Below are positions 34,700 to 43,063 of a DNA stretch of 64,000 nucleotides, piece by piece. The notes beneath the pieces were generated by a model, which saw nothing but the letters and a program-made list of their open reading frames with translations, did not search any database and was not told the origin of the DNA. Every line of letters begins with the position of its first letter. Positions within the stretch are counted from its first letter, which is position 1. Origin of the DNA: JAVJST01 sp965229715 (lineage in GTDB: Bacteria; Pseudomonadota; Alphaproteobacteria; Rhodospirillales; Casp-alpha2). The translations under genes were made by a program, and so were the position numbers. The stretch lies in the NCBI GenBank assembly GCA_965229715.1, contig CBDDJL010000002.1, positions 1-64,000 of the forward strand. The letters run 5' to 3'.

Positions 34700-36502
34700 T
34701 CAGTCGTCGCCGGCTTTGAGCGCGGCGAGAAAAGCGGACTGCGGGATTTCGACATTGCCGAACTGGCGCATTCGCTTCTTGCCCTTCTTCTGCTTTTCGA
34801 GAAGTTTCTTCTTTCGCGTGATGTCGCCGCCGTAGCATTTCGCCGTGACGTCCTTGCGCATCGCCGACACGGTCTCGCGCGCGATCACACTGCCGCCGAT
34901 CGCCGCCTGCAGCGCGATCTTGAACAATTGCCGCGGGATCAGATCTTTCAGCCGCTTGATGATATGACGGCCGCGGCCCTCGGCCTGACTGCGGTGCGCG
35001 ATGAACGAGAGCGCGTCGACGTTCTCCTGGTTGACCAGGATCGAGACCTTCACCAGATCGGACTCGCGGTAGCCGTCGAGTTCGTAATCGAAACTGGCGT
35101 AGCCGCGCGACACCGATTTCAGACGGTCGTAGAAATCGAACACCACTTCGTTCAGCGGCAAACGATAGACCGCCATGGCGCGGCTGCCGACGTAGGTCAA
35201 CTCGATCTGCTCGCCACGCCGTTCGGTGCACAATTGCAGCACCGCGCCGAGATATTCGTCCGGCACCATGATGTTGGCGCGGATCCACGGCTCCTCGATG
35301 TAATCGATCTTTTCGGGCGCCGGCATGTCGACCGGGTTGTGCAATTCGATGACATCGCCCTTGACCGGGTGAATGCGGTAAACGACGGACGGCGCCGTGG
35401 TGATCAGCTCGAGATCGAATTCGCGTTCCAGCCGCTCCTGAATGATCTCGAGATGCAGCAGACCGAGAAAGCCGCAGCGGTAGCCGAGGCCGAGGGCCGC
35501 CGACGTTTCGGCCTCATAGTGAAAGCTCGCGTCGTTGAGATGCAGCTTGGCGAGCGCGTCGCGCAGGTTCTCGTATTCGGAGCTGTCGATCGGAAACATG
35601 CCGCAGAACACCACCGGCACCGACGGCTTGAAGCCCGGCAGCGGTTTCGCTGTCTGATTGCGCTCGTCCGTGATGGTGTCGCCGACATCGGTCTCCGCCA
35701 CCGTCTTGATCGACGCCGTGAAATAACCCACCTCGCCCGGGCCGAGCTGGTCGGCCTTCGTTGCCTTCGGGGTGAAAATACCGACTTGTTCGACCTGATA
35801 GGTATGGCCTTTGGCCATCATGCGCACTTTCATGCCGCGCTTGAGCACGCCATCGTGGATACGCACGAGGATCATGACGCCAAGGTACGGATCGTACCAG
35901 CTGTCGACCAGCAGCGCCTTCAGGGGCGCATTTTCATCGCTTGTCGGCGCCGGCATTTTTTCGACGATGGCTTCGAGTACGTCGGGTACGCCCTTGCCGG
36001 TCTTTGCCGAGATTTCGAGAGCCTCCGACGCGTCGAGACCGATGACCTCCTCGATCTGCTCCTTGACGCGCTCCGGTTCTGCGGCGGGCAGGTCGACCTT
36101 GTTCAGAACCGGAACAATTTCGAGATCCGCATCGATCGCCAGATAGACGTTGGCCAGCGTTTGCGCCTCGACCCCCTGGCTCGCGTCGACCACCAGCAGC
36201 GCGCCCTCGCAGGCGGCAAGAGAGCGCGAAACCTCATAGGCGAAGTCGACGTGGCCCGGCGTATCCATCAGATTGATCTGATAGGTCTCGCCGTTTTTCG
36301 CCGTGTACATGAGGCGCGTGGTGTTGGCCTTGATGGTGATCCCACGTTCGCGCTCGAGCTCCATGGCATCGAGCACCTGTTCCTTCATCTCGCGGTCGGT
36401 CAAGCCGCCGCAGAGCTGAATCAAACGGTCCGCCAGCGTCGACTTGCCGTGGTCGATATGGGCAACGATGGAAAAGTTGCGGATGTGCGAAAGCTCGGTC
36501 AT
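34700..36502 (-). CDS. lepA: elongation factor 4 (LepA), ribosome back-translocation GTPase
   Basis: A 600-residue protein of exact family length. The start at MTELSHIRNFS replaces an upstream in-frame ATG that only lengthens the protein with unrelated residues. G-domain motifs are AHIDHGKSTLADR (G1), RGITIKA (G2), MDTPGHVDF (G3) and LNKVDLP (G4), followed by domains II-V and the LepA-specific C-terminus with ITRKKKLLEKQKKGKKR. It acts on stalled ribosomes at the membrane or under ionic stress. It is divergent from the BLUF gene. Confidence 0.97.
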   Translation of the reverse strand: MTELSHIRNFSIVAHIDHGKSTLADRLIQLCGGLTDREMKEQVLDAMELERERGITIKANTTRLMYTAKNGETYQINLMDTPGHVDFAYEVSRSLAACEGALLVVDASQGVEAQTLANVYLAIDADLEIVPVLNKVDLPAAEPERVKEQIEEVIGLDASEALEISAKTGKGVPDVLEAIVEKMPAPTSDENAPLKALLVDSWYDPYLGVMILVRIHDGVLKRGMKVRMMAKGHTYQVEQVGIFTPKATKADQLGPGEVGYFTASIKTVAETDVGDTITDERNQTAKPLPGFKPSVPVVFCGMFPIDSSEYENLRDALAKLHLNDASFHYEAETSAALGLGYRCGFLGLLHLEIIQERLEREFDLELITTAPSVVYRIHPVKGDVIELHNPVDMPAPEKIDYIEEPWIRANIMVPDEYLGAVLQLCTERRGEQIELTYVGSRAMAVYRLPLNEVVFDFYDRLKSVSRGYASFDYELDGYRESDLVKVSILVNQENVDALSFIAHRSQAEGRGRHIIKRLKDLIPRQLFKIALQAAIGGSVIARETVSAMRKDVTAKCYGGDITRKKKLLEKQKKGKKRMRQFGNVEIPQSAFLAALKAGDD

Positions 36503-36641
36503 GGCGCGGGGTGTATAGCCCCCGGCGAACCCAATTTCCATCCCCTGCGGGCCTGTCCCGACCTTTAAGTTAACGTTCAGGTTGGGTTGGTAGTTTGTAA
36601 GACAGAAAAAACGGCGATTTATTCCGAAGGAATACCCAACC

Positions 36642-37103
36642 ATGCCGTCCGAATTGTACCAAATTGCCTACGTCAGCTCCGCGAAGTCGCCGTTTTCGGC
36701 TGCTCAGCTCGGTGACATCCTCGGTCAATCCCGCCGCAACAACGCGCAGCGCGGTATAACCGGCATGATGATCTATGTGGACGGCAATATCTTTCAGGTG
36801 CTTGAAGGGCCGAATGATGTCGTCCGGATCGTATTCGATACCATTCGCGTCGACTCCCGCCATCACGACGTCATCACATTGATCGACAAGTCGATCGACG
36901 AACGAACCTTTCCCGAATGGCACATGGGATTCTCGCGACGGCCCGAGTCGCTGTCGTCCGATTCGACGCTCGATCTCTCCAAGGACCTGGCGCGTTTCGT
37001 CGACCTCACCCGGAAACCGTCGACGACAAACCGTATTCTCCGGTCCTTCGTCGCCAACAATATCGATTCCGCAATTCTGGACTTCGACAAGATTCCGGCC
37101 TGA
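36642..37103 (+). CDS. BLUF domain blue-light photoreceptor
   Basis: A 153-residue protein whose first 95 residues are a BLUF domain that binds FAD. Key residues are Tyr10 in YVSSAK, Asn34 in RRNNAQRGITG, Gln52 in IFQVLEGP, and Trp93/Met95 in EWHMGF, matching Tyr21, Asn45, Gln63, Trp104 and Met106 of AppA. The last 55 residues form a helical tail without an enzyme domain, so it signals by protein contact. AAGGAA precedes the start. It is divergent from lepA. Its target is unknown. Confidence 0.93.
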   Translation: MPSELYQIAYVSSAKSPFSAAQLGDILGQSRRNNAQRGITGMMIYVDGNIFQVLEGPNDVVRIVFDTIRVDSRHHDVITLIDKSIDERTFPEWHMGFSRRPESLSSDSTLDLSKDLARFVDLTRKPSTTNRILRSFVANNIDSAILDFDKIPA

Positions 37104-37124
37104 TCGCGCGGGCCCACGGGCGCG

Positions 37125-37469
37125 TCAATCGGCGATCAGTCTATCTTTCGATAGCGGACCCTCGTCCGCGCACCAGGCGCGAAACCCGCCGAGCCCGCGA
37201 TTGAGCCATTCCTTGTAGGCATCCGACCAGGCCTTCATGCGGGCTTGTTCCATGTCCTCGCGGCTGAGACCGGCATCCATCGCCTGCCTCACCTTGCGGT
37301 CCAGCGCCGCTTGGGCGTCGGTGTCCGCCATGCCGCAATAGCCGAGGTGTTCGAACTGGTAATGGGCGTCGTAGACCGCTTCGAAGCCGTCGCCGGCGGA
37401 TGCGGCACGGGCAATCGCGCAGGCGATGACGAGGACCGCAGCGATGCCCGCGCGGCGCCAGACCGTCAT
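37125..37469 (-). CDS. small secreted protein, unknown function
   Basis: A 114-residue protein starting at MTVWRRAGIA, with a signal peptide (AVLVIACAIARAASAGD). The mature part is helical with Cys in EHLGYCGMAD and in FRAWCADEG. Its ATG overlaps the stop of the sulfotransferase gene as ATGA, so the two are translationally coupled. No family is recognised. Confidence 0.68.
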   Translation of the reverse strand: MTVWRRAGIAAVLVIACAIARAASAGDGFEAVYDAHYQFEHLGYCGMADTDAQAALDRKVRQAMDAGLSREDMEQARMKAWSDAYKEWLNRGLGGFRAWCADEGPLSKDRLIAD

Positions 37470-39214
37470 TCGTTCCCGGCCGGGTCTATGGTCCCGATGT
37501 CCGCAGAAAGGGCATCCGCAAACGGCTTGAGGTATGTTTCGTAGCGTTTCCAAGCGCCGACGCGCGACGGGTCGAGCGGCCGGCGCACCTGCCAGCCGGC
37601 CGGCGTGTCGACGATCCGCGGCGTCTCATGGAATCGCAGGCAACGGTCATCCCAGGACAAGTCCGCGAAGTCGAATAGTTCCCGCACGGTTGTTTCCGGA
37701 TCGGCAATGAGGTCTTCGTAGGAAACGTCGTGAATCGCGCCCGGCATCATGCCGTGCCAATGCGTCATCATGTCACGGTAAATGCCGTGAAAACGCCGCA
37801 AATCGGTCAAATCGTAGGTAAAGAACTGCTGGCCGTCATAGAGCCGTCGCCATGCGGCAAAACAGGTATCGACCGGATCGCGAACGCAATTGACGATCTT
37901 AGCCTTCGGAAACGCGAAGCGAATGATTCCGAGATAGAGAAAGTTTACCGGCAGCTTGTCGACAATACGCCGGGCCTCCGGCGCTAGCGCGCGCAACCGC
38001 TCGAAGCAGAGCGTGGCGCGTTTGTTGAACCGTTCGAGCGGAATGTCGCGCATGAAATCGGGATACGGAATGTCCTTCACGTCCGGGCCGCTTCGTTTTT
38101 CGACGCCGCCGGCGGTTTTCTTCGCCACCGCATCGCCTTTGTATTCTAGTCCGTGCCGCTTACGTGCGCGATGATCCGGCATCGGCGTCATGGCGATGTG
38201 CGGCAGGTAGGGCGTCTCGCCGGCGCCGAAGACGTCCGGGTGGCCGGCGAGAATCTGCTCGATCAGGGTTGTCCCGGCGCCCGACATGCCGACGACGAAA
38301 ATCGGCACGTCGGTATCCAGCCCCTGACCGTGAAATCGCACCGAAAGATCGTTGTTGAAGGCCTTGCGGGCTGATGCGGCCAGCGCTTCCTCGGCATCCA
38401 TGTCGTAGTTGAACGTCGAATGTTTCAGCCGATTACCGGCATCCCAGAAGCCGAACGCCTTGTCGCGCTCGTCGAGATCGTCATGAGCCTTGGCGAGCGC
38501 GAACGAGAGCTGGATGCGGTGTTGCAGTTTCCCGGCCTTCTCGGCGCGGGCCAGGGCCTCGGTCATGGCGTCGATTTCCGGCCCCGGCGACGAGAACGTG
38601 ATCGCCTCCGCGCGCAACCGGTGCGCCGCCGCATGATCCGGATCGGTCGCGAGCGTCCGCGCGACGCCGTCGAGCACGGTCTCGCGGTCGCCATGACGGC
38701 GCGCCGCGGCGGCCATACCGTAGGCGGCAGCGGTGTTCGACGGATTGATCTCATGGGCCCGGCGATACGCTGCGGCGGCAGCGGCGGCATCGCCCATGGC
38801 GTTTGCGACCTCGGCGATTCGAAACTCAAGCCCTTCGTCGACCAGGCCGGCGGCGCGGGCGCGGGCGAAAGCCGTCGCGGCCTCAGGCAGGCGCAGGGCG
38901 CGGCGCAGGACCTCGCCGAGACGAAGGTATCCCCGGCCGTCGCGCGGCGCCTTTTCGACCAGACGGGTCAGCCAGATTTCGGCGTCCTCGAACTCTTCGG
39001 CTTCGAACGCCGCCGCTCCTGCGAGACGCAGGAAAACCGGTTCGTCCGGCCACTTTCCGACGGCATCGCGCGCCAAACGATAGGCGCGCTGTTTCATGCC
39101 GCCGTTACGCGCGTTGATGATGGCGTCGGAGGCCGTCTTTTGCTCGGGCGTCGGTCCGCTCTCCCCGTCGTTGGACGAGACGGTTGCAGCGATCTGGTCT
39201 TCTGTTTCGGCCAT
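37466..39214 (-). CDS. TPR repeat sulfotransferase
   Basis: A 582-residue protein. Residues 20-270 are tetratricopeptide-like helix pairs (for example YLRLGEVLRRALRLPEAATA and MGDAAAAAAAYRRAHEINPS). The sulfotransferase domain starts with DVPIFVVGMSGAGTTLIEQI, the PAPS 5'-phosphosulfate loop, followed by AGHPDVFGAGETPYL and the 3'-phosphate region around AKIVNCVRDPVDTCFAAWR. Such enzymes sulfate peptides or glycans. It heads the pair with the small secreted protein. Confidence 0.88.
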   Translation of the reverse strand: MAETEDQIAATVSSNDGESGPTPEQKTASDAIINARNGGMKQRAYRLARDAVGKWPDEPVFLRLAGAAAFEAEEFEDAEIWLTRLVEKAPRDGRGYLRLGEVLRRALRLPEAATAFARARAAGLVDEGLEFRIAEVANAMGDAAAAAAAYRRAHEINPSNTAAAYGMAAAARRHGDRETVLDGVARTLATDPDHAAAHRLRAEAITFSSPGPEIDAMTEALARAEKAGKLQHRIQLSFALAKAHDDLDERDKAFGFWDAGNRLKHSTFNYDMDAEEALAASARKAFNNDLSVRFHGQGLDTDVPIFVVGMSGAGTTLIEQILAGHPDVFGAGETPYLPHIAMTPMPDHRARKRHGLEYKGDAVAKKTAGGVEKRSGPDVKDIPYPDFMRDIPLERFNKRATLCFERLRALAPEARRIVDKLPVNFLYLGIIRFAFPKAKIVNCVRDPVDTCFAAWRRLYDGQQFFTYDLTDLRRFHGIYRDMMTHWHGMMPGAIHDVSYEDLIADPETTVRELFDFADLSWDDRCLRFHETPRIVDTPAGWQVRRPLDPSRVGAWKRYETYLKPFADALSADIGTIDPAGNE

Positions 39215-39290
39215 GGGAGCCCCGAGTCGGATTTGGATGCGACAAAATCCCGGAACCGACGCCTCAGGTCAACCACGCGGAACAAGTCCA

Positions 39291-39361
39291 CCTCACCCTC
39301 CTGCCTGCGCGAAGCCACCGCTACGCTACGGCGAAGGCAGGTCGTCAGGCTCAGGGTGAGG
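39291..39361. repeat. imperfect palindromic element (71 bp)
   Basis: The outer arms CCTCACCCT and AGGGTGAGG are perfect complements and inner arms CTGCCT and AGGCAG pair too. It lies in the 257-bp gap between the sulfotransferase and the nitrile-hydratase-like cluster. It may be a dispersed REP-type element. Confidence 0.6.
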
Positions 39362-39375
39362 CGAGGATTTCCCCG

Positions 39376-39410
39376 GGCCTTCATACTGAGCCTGTCAAAC
39401 TATGAAGGCC
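39376..39410. repeat. perfect 10-bp inverted repeat
   Basis: Arms GGCCTTCATA and TATGAAGGCC flank a 15-base loop. It is 15 bp beyond the previous element and 62 bp before the first nitrile-hydratase-like gene. It may be part of the same repeat unit or an operator. Confidence 0.55.
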
Positions 39411-39471
39411 ATGCGACCGTCCGTCGTCGTTCTGCATTGAACCTCCCTGTGACGATGCTAGTCTGCCAATC

Positions 39472-39819
39472 ATGAACGACAGACCTGAAAAAACCGGCCC
39501 CCACGACCTCGGCGGCGATATCCCGACCGGGGATAACGCCGCGATCGACCGCGACGAGCACGACTTCGCCCACTGGGAACGGCAGATCGACGCGATCATC
39601 TATTTGCTCGGCGACAAGGGCTACATGACCGATTCGGCGCAACTTCGCGTCAATATCGAGGAACTCGGCCCGGACGCCTATTCGGCCTATTCGTACTACG
39701 AGCGCTGGGCCGCGTCGGCGGTCGCGCACTGCCTGAAGCGCGGCATCGTCAACGAGGACGAACTCGCCGCCAAGGTGGCCGAGATCAAGGCCCGTAACGC
39801 GACGGACGGCGTATCATGA
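39472..39819 (+). CDS. nitrile hydratase beta subunit N-terminal half (thiocyanate hydrolase beta-like)
   Basis: A 115-residue protein equal to the N-terminal half of the nitrile hydratase beta subunit. It contains GPHDLGGDIP, FAHWERQIDAI and SYYERWAASAVAHCL. In thiocyanate hydrolase and toyocamycin nitrile hydratase the beta subunit is likewise split in two. It overlaps the next gene by ATGA. It is the first of a three-gene operon. Confidence 0.85.
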   Translation: MNDRPEKTGPHDLGGDIPTGDNAAIDRDEHDFAHWERQIDAIIYLLGDKGYMTDSAQLRVNIEELGPDAYSAYSYYERWAASAVAHCLKRGIVNEDELAAKVAEIKARNATDGVS

Positions 39820-40100
39820 GCGCCCATTTCAAGCCCGGCGATCAGGTCGTCGTCGACACGCGCCCGGAGCCCCGACATCACCGGGTGCCGTCCTACGTGA
39901 AGGGTCGGACCGGCATCGTCGAGCGCGTCTGTCTCGCGCAACCGAAACCGGAATTGGTGGCGACCGCCGATCCGGACGGCGAGGCGGTACCGGTATACCG
40001 AATCCGGTTGCGGCAGTCCGAGCTATGGCCGGATTACGCCGGCAAACCCGGCGACACGCTGGAAATCGAGATGCACGAACACTGGCTCGCCCCGGCCTGA
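39816..40100 (+). CDS. nitrile hydratase beta subunit C-terminal half (thiocyanate hydrolase alpha-like)
   Basis: A 94-residue SH3-like barrel matching the C-terminal half of the nitrile hydratase beta subunit: HHRVPSYVKGRTGIVERV, then a strand pair ending in YRIRLRQSELWPDYAG. Together with the preceding protein it makes up one normal beta subunit. The gene is coupled to its upstream neighbour by ATGA and lies 12 bp before the alpha gene, whose GGAGA ribosome site falls in that gap. Confidence 0.85.
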   Translation: MSAHFKPGDQVVVDTRPEPRHHRVPSYVKGRTGIVERVCLAQPKPELVATADPDGEAVPVYRIRLRQSELWPDYAGKPGDTLEIEMHEHWLAPA

Positions 40101-40112
40101 GGAGAACGATCC

Positions 40113-40763
40113 GTGCCGCACGATCATCACGACGATTCGCACAGCAATCCGCACGGTCCGCACCCGCTACAGGCCGATCACCCGGCACCGAGCGAGGTTG
40201 CGCTGCGTGGTCTGGCGCTCAATGAACTGCTGATCGAGAAGGGCATCTACAGCGCCGACGAAGTGCGCCGCAAGATCGAGGCGATCGAACAGGTGACGCC
40301 GGAAACCCATGGCGCGCGAGTCGTCGCCCGTGCCTGGCTCGACGCTGAGTTCCGCGCCGGCTTGCAGTCGAACGCGCTCGAGACCGTTCAGGGCATCGGT
40401 CTCGACCCGGGCTACGCCGAACTGACGGTGTTGGAAAACACACCCCAGCTTCACAACGTCGTCGTCTGCACCTTGTGCTCGTGCTATCCGCGCTGGCTGC
40501 TTGGCCGGCCGCCGGCCTGGTATAAAAACGCCGCCTATCGCGGTCGCGTAGTGCGCGAACCGCGCGCGGTGCTGAGCGAGTTCGGCCTCGATATCCCCGA
40601 AGATGTCGAGGTCAGGGTGCACGATTCCAACGCCGAGCTTCGCTACATCGTGCTACCGATGCGCCCTGATGGCACGGAAGGCTGGTCGGAGGATCGACTC
40701 GCCGCCATCGTCACCCGCGACTGCATGATTGGTGTCGCGGTGCCCCGCCCCGACGGTTCGTAG
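40113..40763 (+). CDS. cobalt-type nitrile hydratase alpha / thiocyanate hydrolase gamma-like subunit
   Basis: A 216-residue catalytic subunit with a GTG start. The metal motif CTLCSC at residues 119-124 has Thr at the second place, typical of cobalt rather than iron enzymes. The first and last two Cys and Ser ligate the low-spin metal, with two Cys oxidised after synthesis. RPPAWYKNAAYRGRVVREP follows, as in all members. The N-terminus is His-rich (HDHHDDSHSNPHGPH), possibly for metal loading. No activator gene of the P14K or P47K type is adjacent. It hydrates nitriles or hydrolyses thiocyanate; which one is undecided. Confidence 0.88.
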   Translation: MPHDHHDDSHSNPHGPHPLQADHPAPSEVALRGLALNELLIEKGIYSADEVRRKIEAIEQVTPETHGARVVARAWLDAEFRAGLQSNALETVQGIGLDPGYAELTVLENTPQLHNVVVCTLCSCYPRWLLGRPPAWYKNAAYRGRVVREPRAVLSEFGLDIPEDVEVRVHDSNAELRYIVLPMRPDGTEGWSEDRLAAIVTRDCMIGVAVPRPDGS

Positions 40764-40766
40764 AGA

Positions 40767-41234
40767 TTACACGGCGTCGCGGCCGTAAGAGGCCAGGAAT
40801 TCGCGGTGCTCGGTTCGCCAGCGGCGCAGTTTCGCCATTTCATAGAACGCCCGGAGCGTGAACAGGGGCGCGGCGATGACAATGATGGCCCCGAGTATGG
40901 CGAACGTCGCCGCGAGCAACGGATACTTGAACTCTTTGGGCGAAGCATCAGTGTCACCAGACGGAAAGCGGCCGACAACGACCGTGAAACCCTCCGCCTC
41001 TAAATTCCTGATCTCCGCCCGGGGCGTGTTCTCGCTGACATAAATCACATCCGATGCGGCTTCTTGCATCGAGAACGCTATTCCGGAACTGAACCCCGCA
41101 ACCGCGACGAAAAACAACACGACGAGCACGCCGATGGCGATTTTCCGGTCGCGGAGTTCGCGCGCGAACCATTCCTCGTGACCCTTCGACAGGATCAGGC
41201 GTAGCGTGTCGTCATTGACCGGTAGGCGTTGCAT
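40767..41234 (-). CDS. two-helix membrane protein, unknown function
   Basis: A 155-residue protein with a predicted helix at IAIGVLVVLFFVAVAGFSSG and a second at LLAATFAILGAIIVIAAPLF. The domain between them (VIYVSENTPRAEIRNLEAEG) would be outside the cytoplasm. Its stop lies four bases from the stop of the nitrile-hydratase-like gene (convergent). No family is recognised. Confidence 0.68.
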   Translation of the reverse strand: MQRLPVNDDTLRLILSKGHEEWFARELRDRKIAIGVLVVLFFVAVAGFSSGIAFSMQEAASDVIYVSENTPRAEIRNLEAEGFTVVVGRFPSGDTDASPKEFKYPLLAATFAILGAIIVIAAPLFTLRAFYEMAKLRRWRTEHREFLASYGRDAV

Positions 41235-41293
41235 GAGGGCATTCTAGCGCGGCGCGTCTCGCCAGGCCATTCCCTCGACGCGCCGTATTCTTC

Positions 41294-42211
41294 TTAGAAA
41301 TCCACCTTCGGATCGTCGATGCCGTTCTGGCGGCAACATGCGACCAGCGTGTTGCGGAGCAGACATGCGATGGTCATCGGCCCGACGCCGCCCGGTACCG
41401 GCGTGATCGCGCCCGCAACCTCGACCGCGCCGGCGAAGTCGACGTCGCCAACCAGTTTGGTTTTCGGTGAACCGTCGTCGTTGGCGCCCTTCTCCGGCGC
41501 CTCGACCCGGTTGATGCCGACGTCGATGACCGTTGCGCCCGGCTTGATCCAGTCGCTCTTGACCATTTCCGGCCGGCCCACGGCGGCGACCACGATGTCG
41601 GCCTCGCGGCACTTGCCGGGCAGATCCTGAGTCCGCGAATGCGCAACCGTGACGGTGCAGCTCTCGCCGATCAGCAGCGCCGCCATCGGCTTGCCGACGA
41701 TGTTGGAACGACCGACGACGACCGCGTTCTTGCCGGAAAGATCGCCGAGGTGATCGCGCAACAGCAGCAGGCAGCCGAACGGCGTGCACGGCACCAGCGA
41801 ATCGCCGCCAGTCCACAACCGACCGACGTTCGTGGTGTGGAACCCGTCGACGTCCTTGTCAGGATCGATCGTCGCGAGCACCTTCTGGTCGTCGATGTGC
41901 TTGGGCAGCGGCAACTGCACGAGAATGCCGTTGACCGCATCGTCGTTGTTGAGTTGGTCGATCAGCGCCAGCAAATCGTCCTCGGACGTATTCTCGTCGA
42001 GACGGTGTTCGAACGATTGCATGCCGGCCTCGACGGTCTGCTTCGCCTTGGAGCCGACGTAGACCTTGCTCGCCGGATCTTCGCCGACGAGCACCACCGC
42101 GAGACCCGGCTGAACGCCGTTCTCGGATTTGATCCGCGCGACTTCGACGCCGACGCGTTCGCGTAATCCGGCGGCGAATGCCTTGCCGTCGATAATCGTT
42201 GCCTGGCTCAT
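41294..42211 (-). CDS. folD: bifunctional methylenetetrahydrofolate dehydrogenase/cyclohydrolase FolD
   Basis: A 305-residue enzyme that interconverts 5,10-methylene-, 5,10-methenyl- and 10-formyl-tetrahydrofolate. The start at MSQATIIDGK is chosen over an upstream in-frame ATG. Signatures are the catalytic Lys in YVGSKAKQTVEAGM, QLPLPKHID, PCTPFGCLLLL, the NADP site VVVGRSNIVGKPMA, and GGVGPMTIACLLRNT. The product is about 10-20 residues longer than typical because of the inserted EAPEKGANDDGS loop. One-carbon units from betaine demethylation would feed this enzyme. Confidence 0.97.
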   Translation of the reverse strand: MSQATIIDGKAFAAGLRERVGVEVARIKSENGVQPGLAVVLVGEDPASKVYVGSKAKQTVEAGMQSFEHRLDENTSEDDLLALIDQLNNDDAVNGILVQLPLPKHIDDQKVLATIDPDKDVDGFHTTNVGRLWTGGDSLVPCTPFGCLLLLRDHLGDLSGKNAVVVGRSNIVGKPMAALLIGESCTVTVAHSRTQDLPGKCREADIVVAAVGRPEMVKSDWIKPGATVIDVGINRVEAPEKGANDDGSPKTKLVGDVDFAGAVEVAGAITPVPGGVGPMTIACLLRNTLVACCRQNGIDDPKVDF

Positions 42212-42351
42212 GTTTGCCCTCTGCTCGTTCGTGTCCGAAAGGTCCGCCGTTTTAGCGGCCCATGGAGCGAGAGAAAACCGCAAATTGTCGGTCGCGGCTT
42301 GGCGGAGAGCGTCACTCGCGTTTCGCGGAGCGACCCGCACCGCAAGCGGTA

Positions 42352-42651
42352 TCAGCCCATCTTGTAGGCGATTTCGATGATGACGCGTTGCAGGAAATAG
42401 AGCCCCAAGATCAGGGCGAGCGGTGAAATGTCGAGACCGCCGAGATTTGGCAGAAAATTACGAATCGGGCGCAGCGCCGGCTCGGTACAGCGGTACGTGA
42501 AGTCGCCGATGATGTAGACGAACCTGTTGCGCGTGTTGATGACCTCGAAGGCGACCAGCCACGACAGGATGATCTGGATAATGACGATCCAGATATAGAT
42601 GTCGATTACCGTCAGGATCAGCCAGAAGAAGGGGCCTATCACCACGTCCAT
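42352..42651 (-). CDS. YggT family membrane protein
   Basis: A 99-residue protein with two YggT repeats of membrane helix: FWLILTVIDIYIWIVIIQII and the C-terminal LALILGLYFLQRVIIEIAYK. The conserved linker is RCTEPALRPIRNFLPNLGG. YggT proteins are implicated in osmotic stress and cell-division-linked functions but are poorly understood. It lies 140 bp upstream of folD in the same direction. Confidence 0.88.
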   Translation of the reverse strand: MDVVIGPFFWLILTVIDIYIWIVIIQIILSWLVAFEVINTRNRFVYIIGDFTYRCTEPALRPIRNFLPNLGGLDISPLALILGLYFLQRVIIEIAYKMG

Positions 42652-42847
42652 GCGCCTGTGCTCCGCTGTTCATGTCCCGGTCTGAAGTGCGCCCGGATGC
42701 GCCGGACGTCAAGAGCCTAGCCAGCGCGCGAACGCCGCGCAAGACGGGCGCGATGCCCCCTTGACACCGGCCCCCTGTTTCAGCAGTTTAGCGCCGCTTC
42801 GCCAAGCGGCCCGGCGGGTCGACCGGCAAAGCTCTCGTTTATCGCGT

Positions 42848-42923
<76 letters not shown>

Positions 42924-43063
42924 ATCCCCTCCCCTTTAGTTTTTTGCCCGCCACCAACCAATGGTGCGCGCCGAGGGAATGGCCCGGTGAGGCGGGGCGC
43001 GCCTGGCGCTGGCCCGCGCTTGGGGTCTTTTGATTTCATCCCGCCCTCCGTCGCCCCGCGTCA

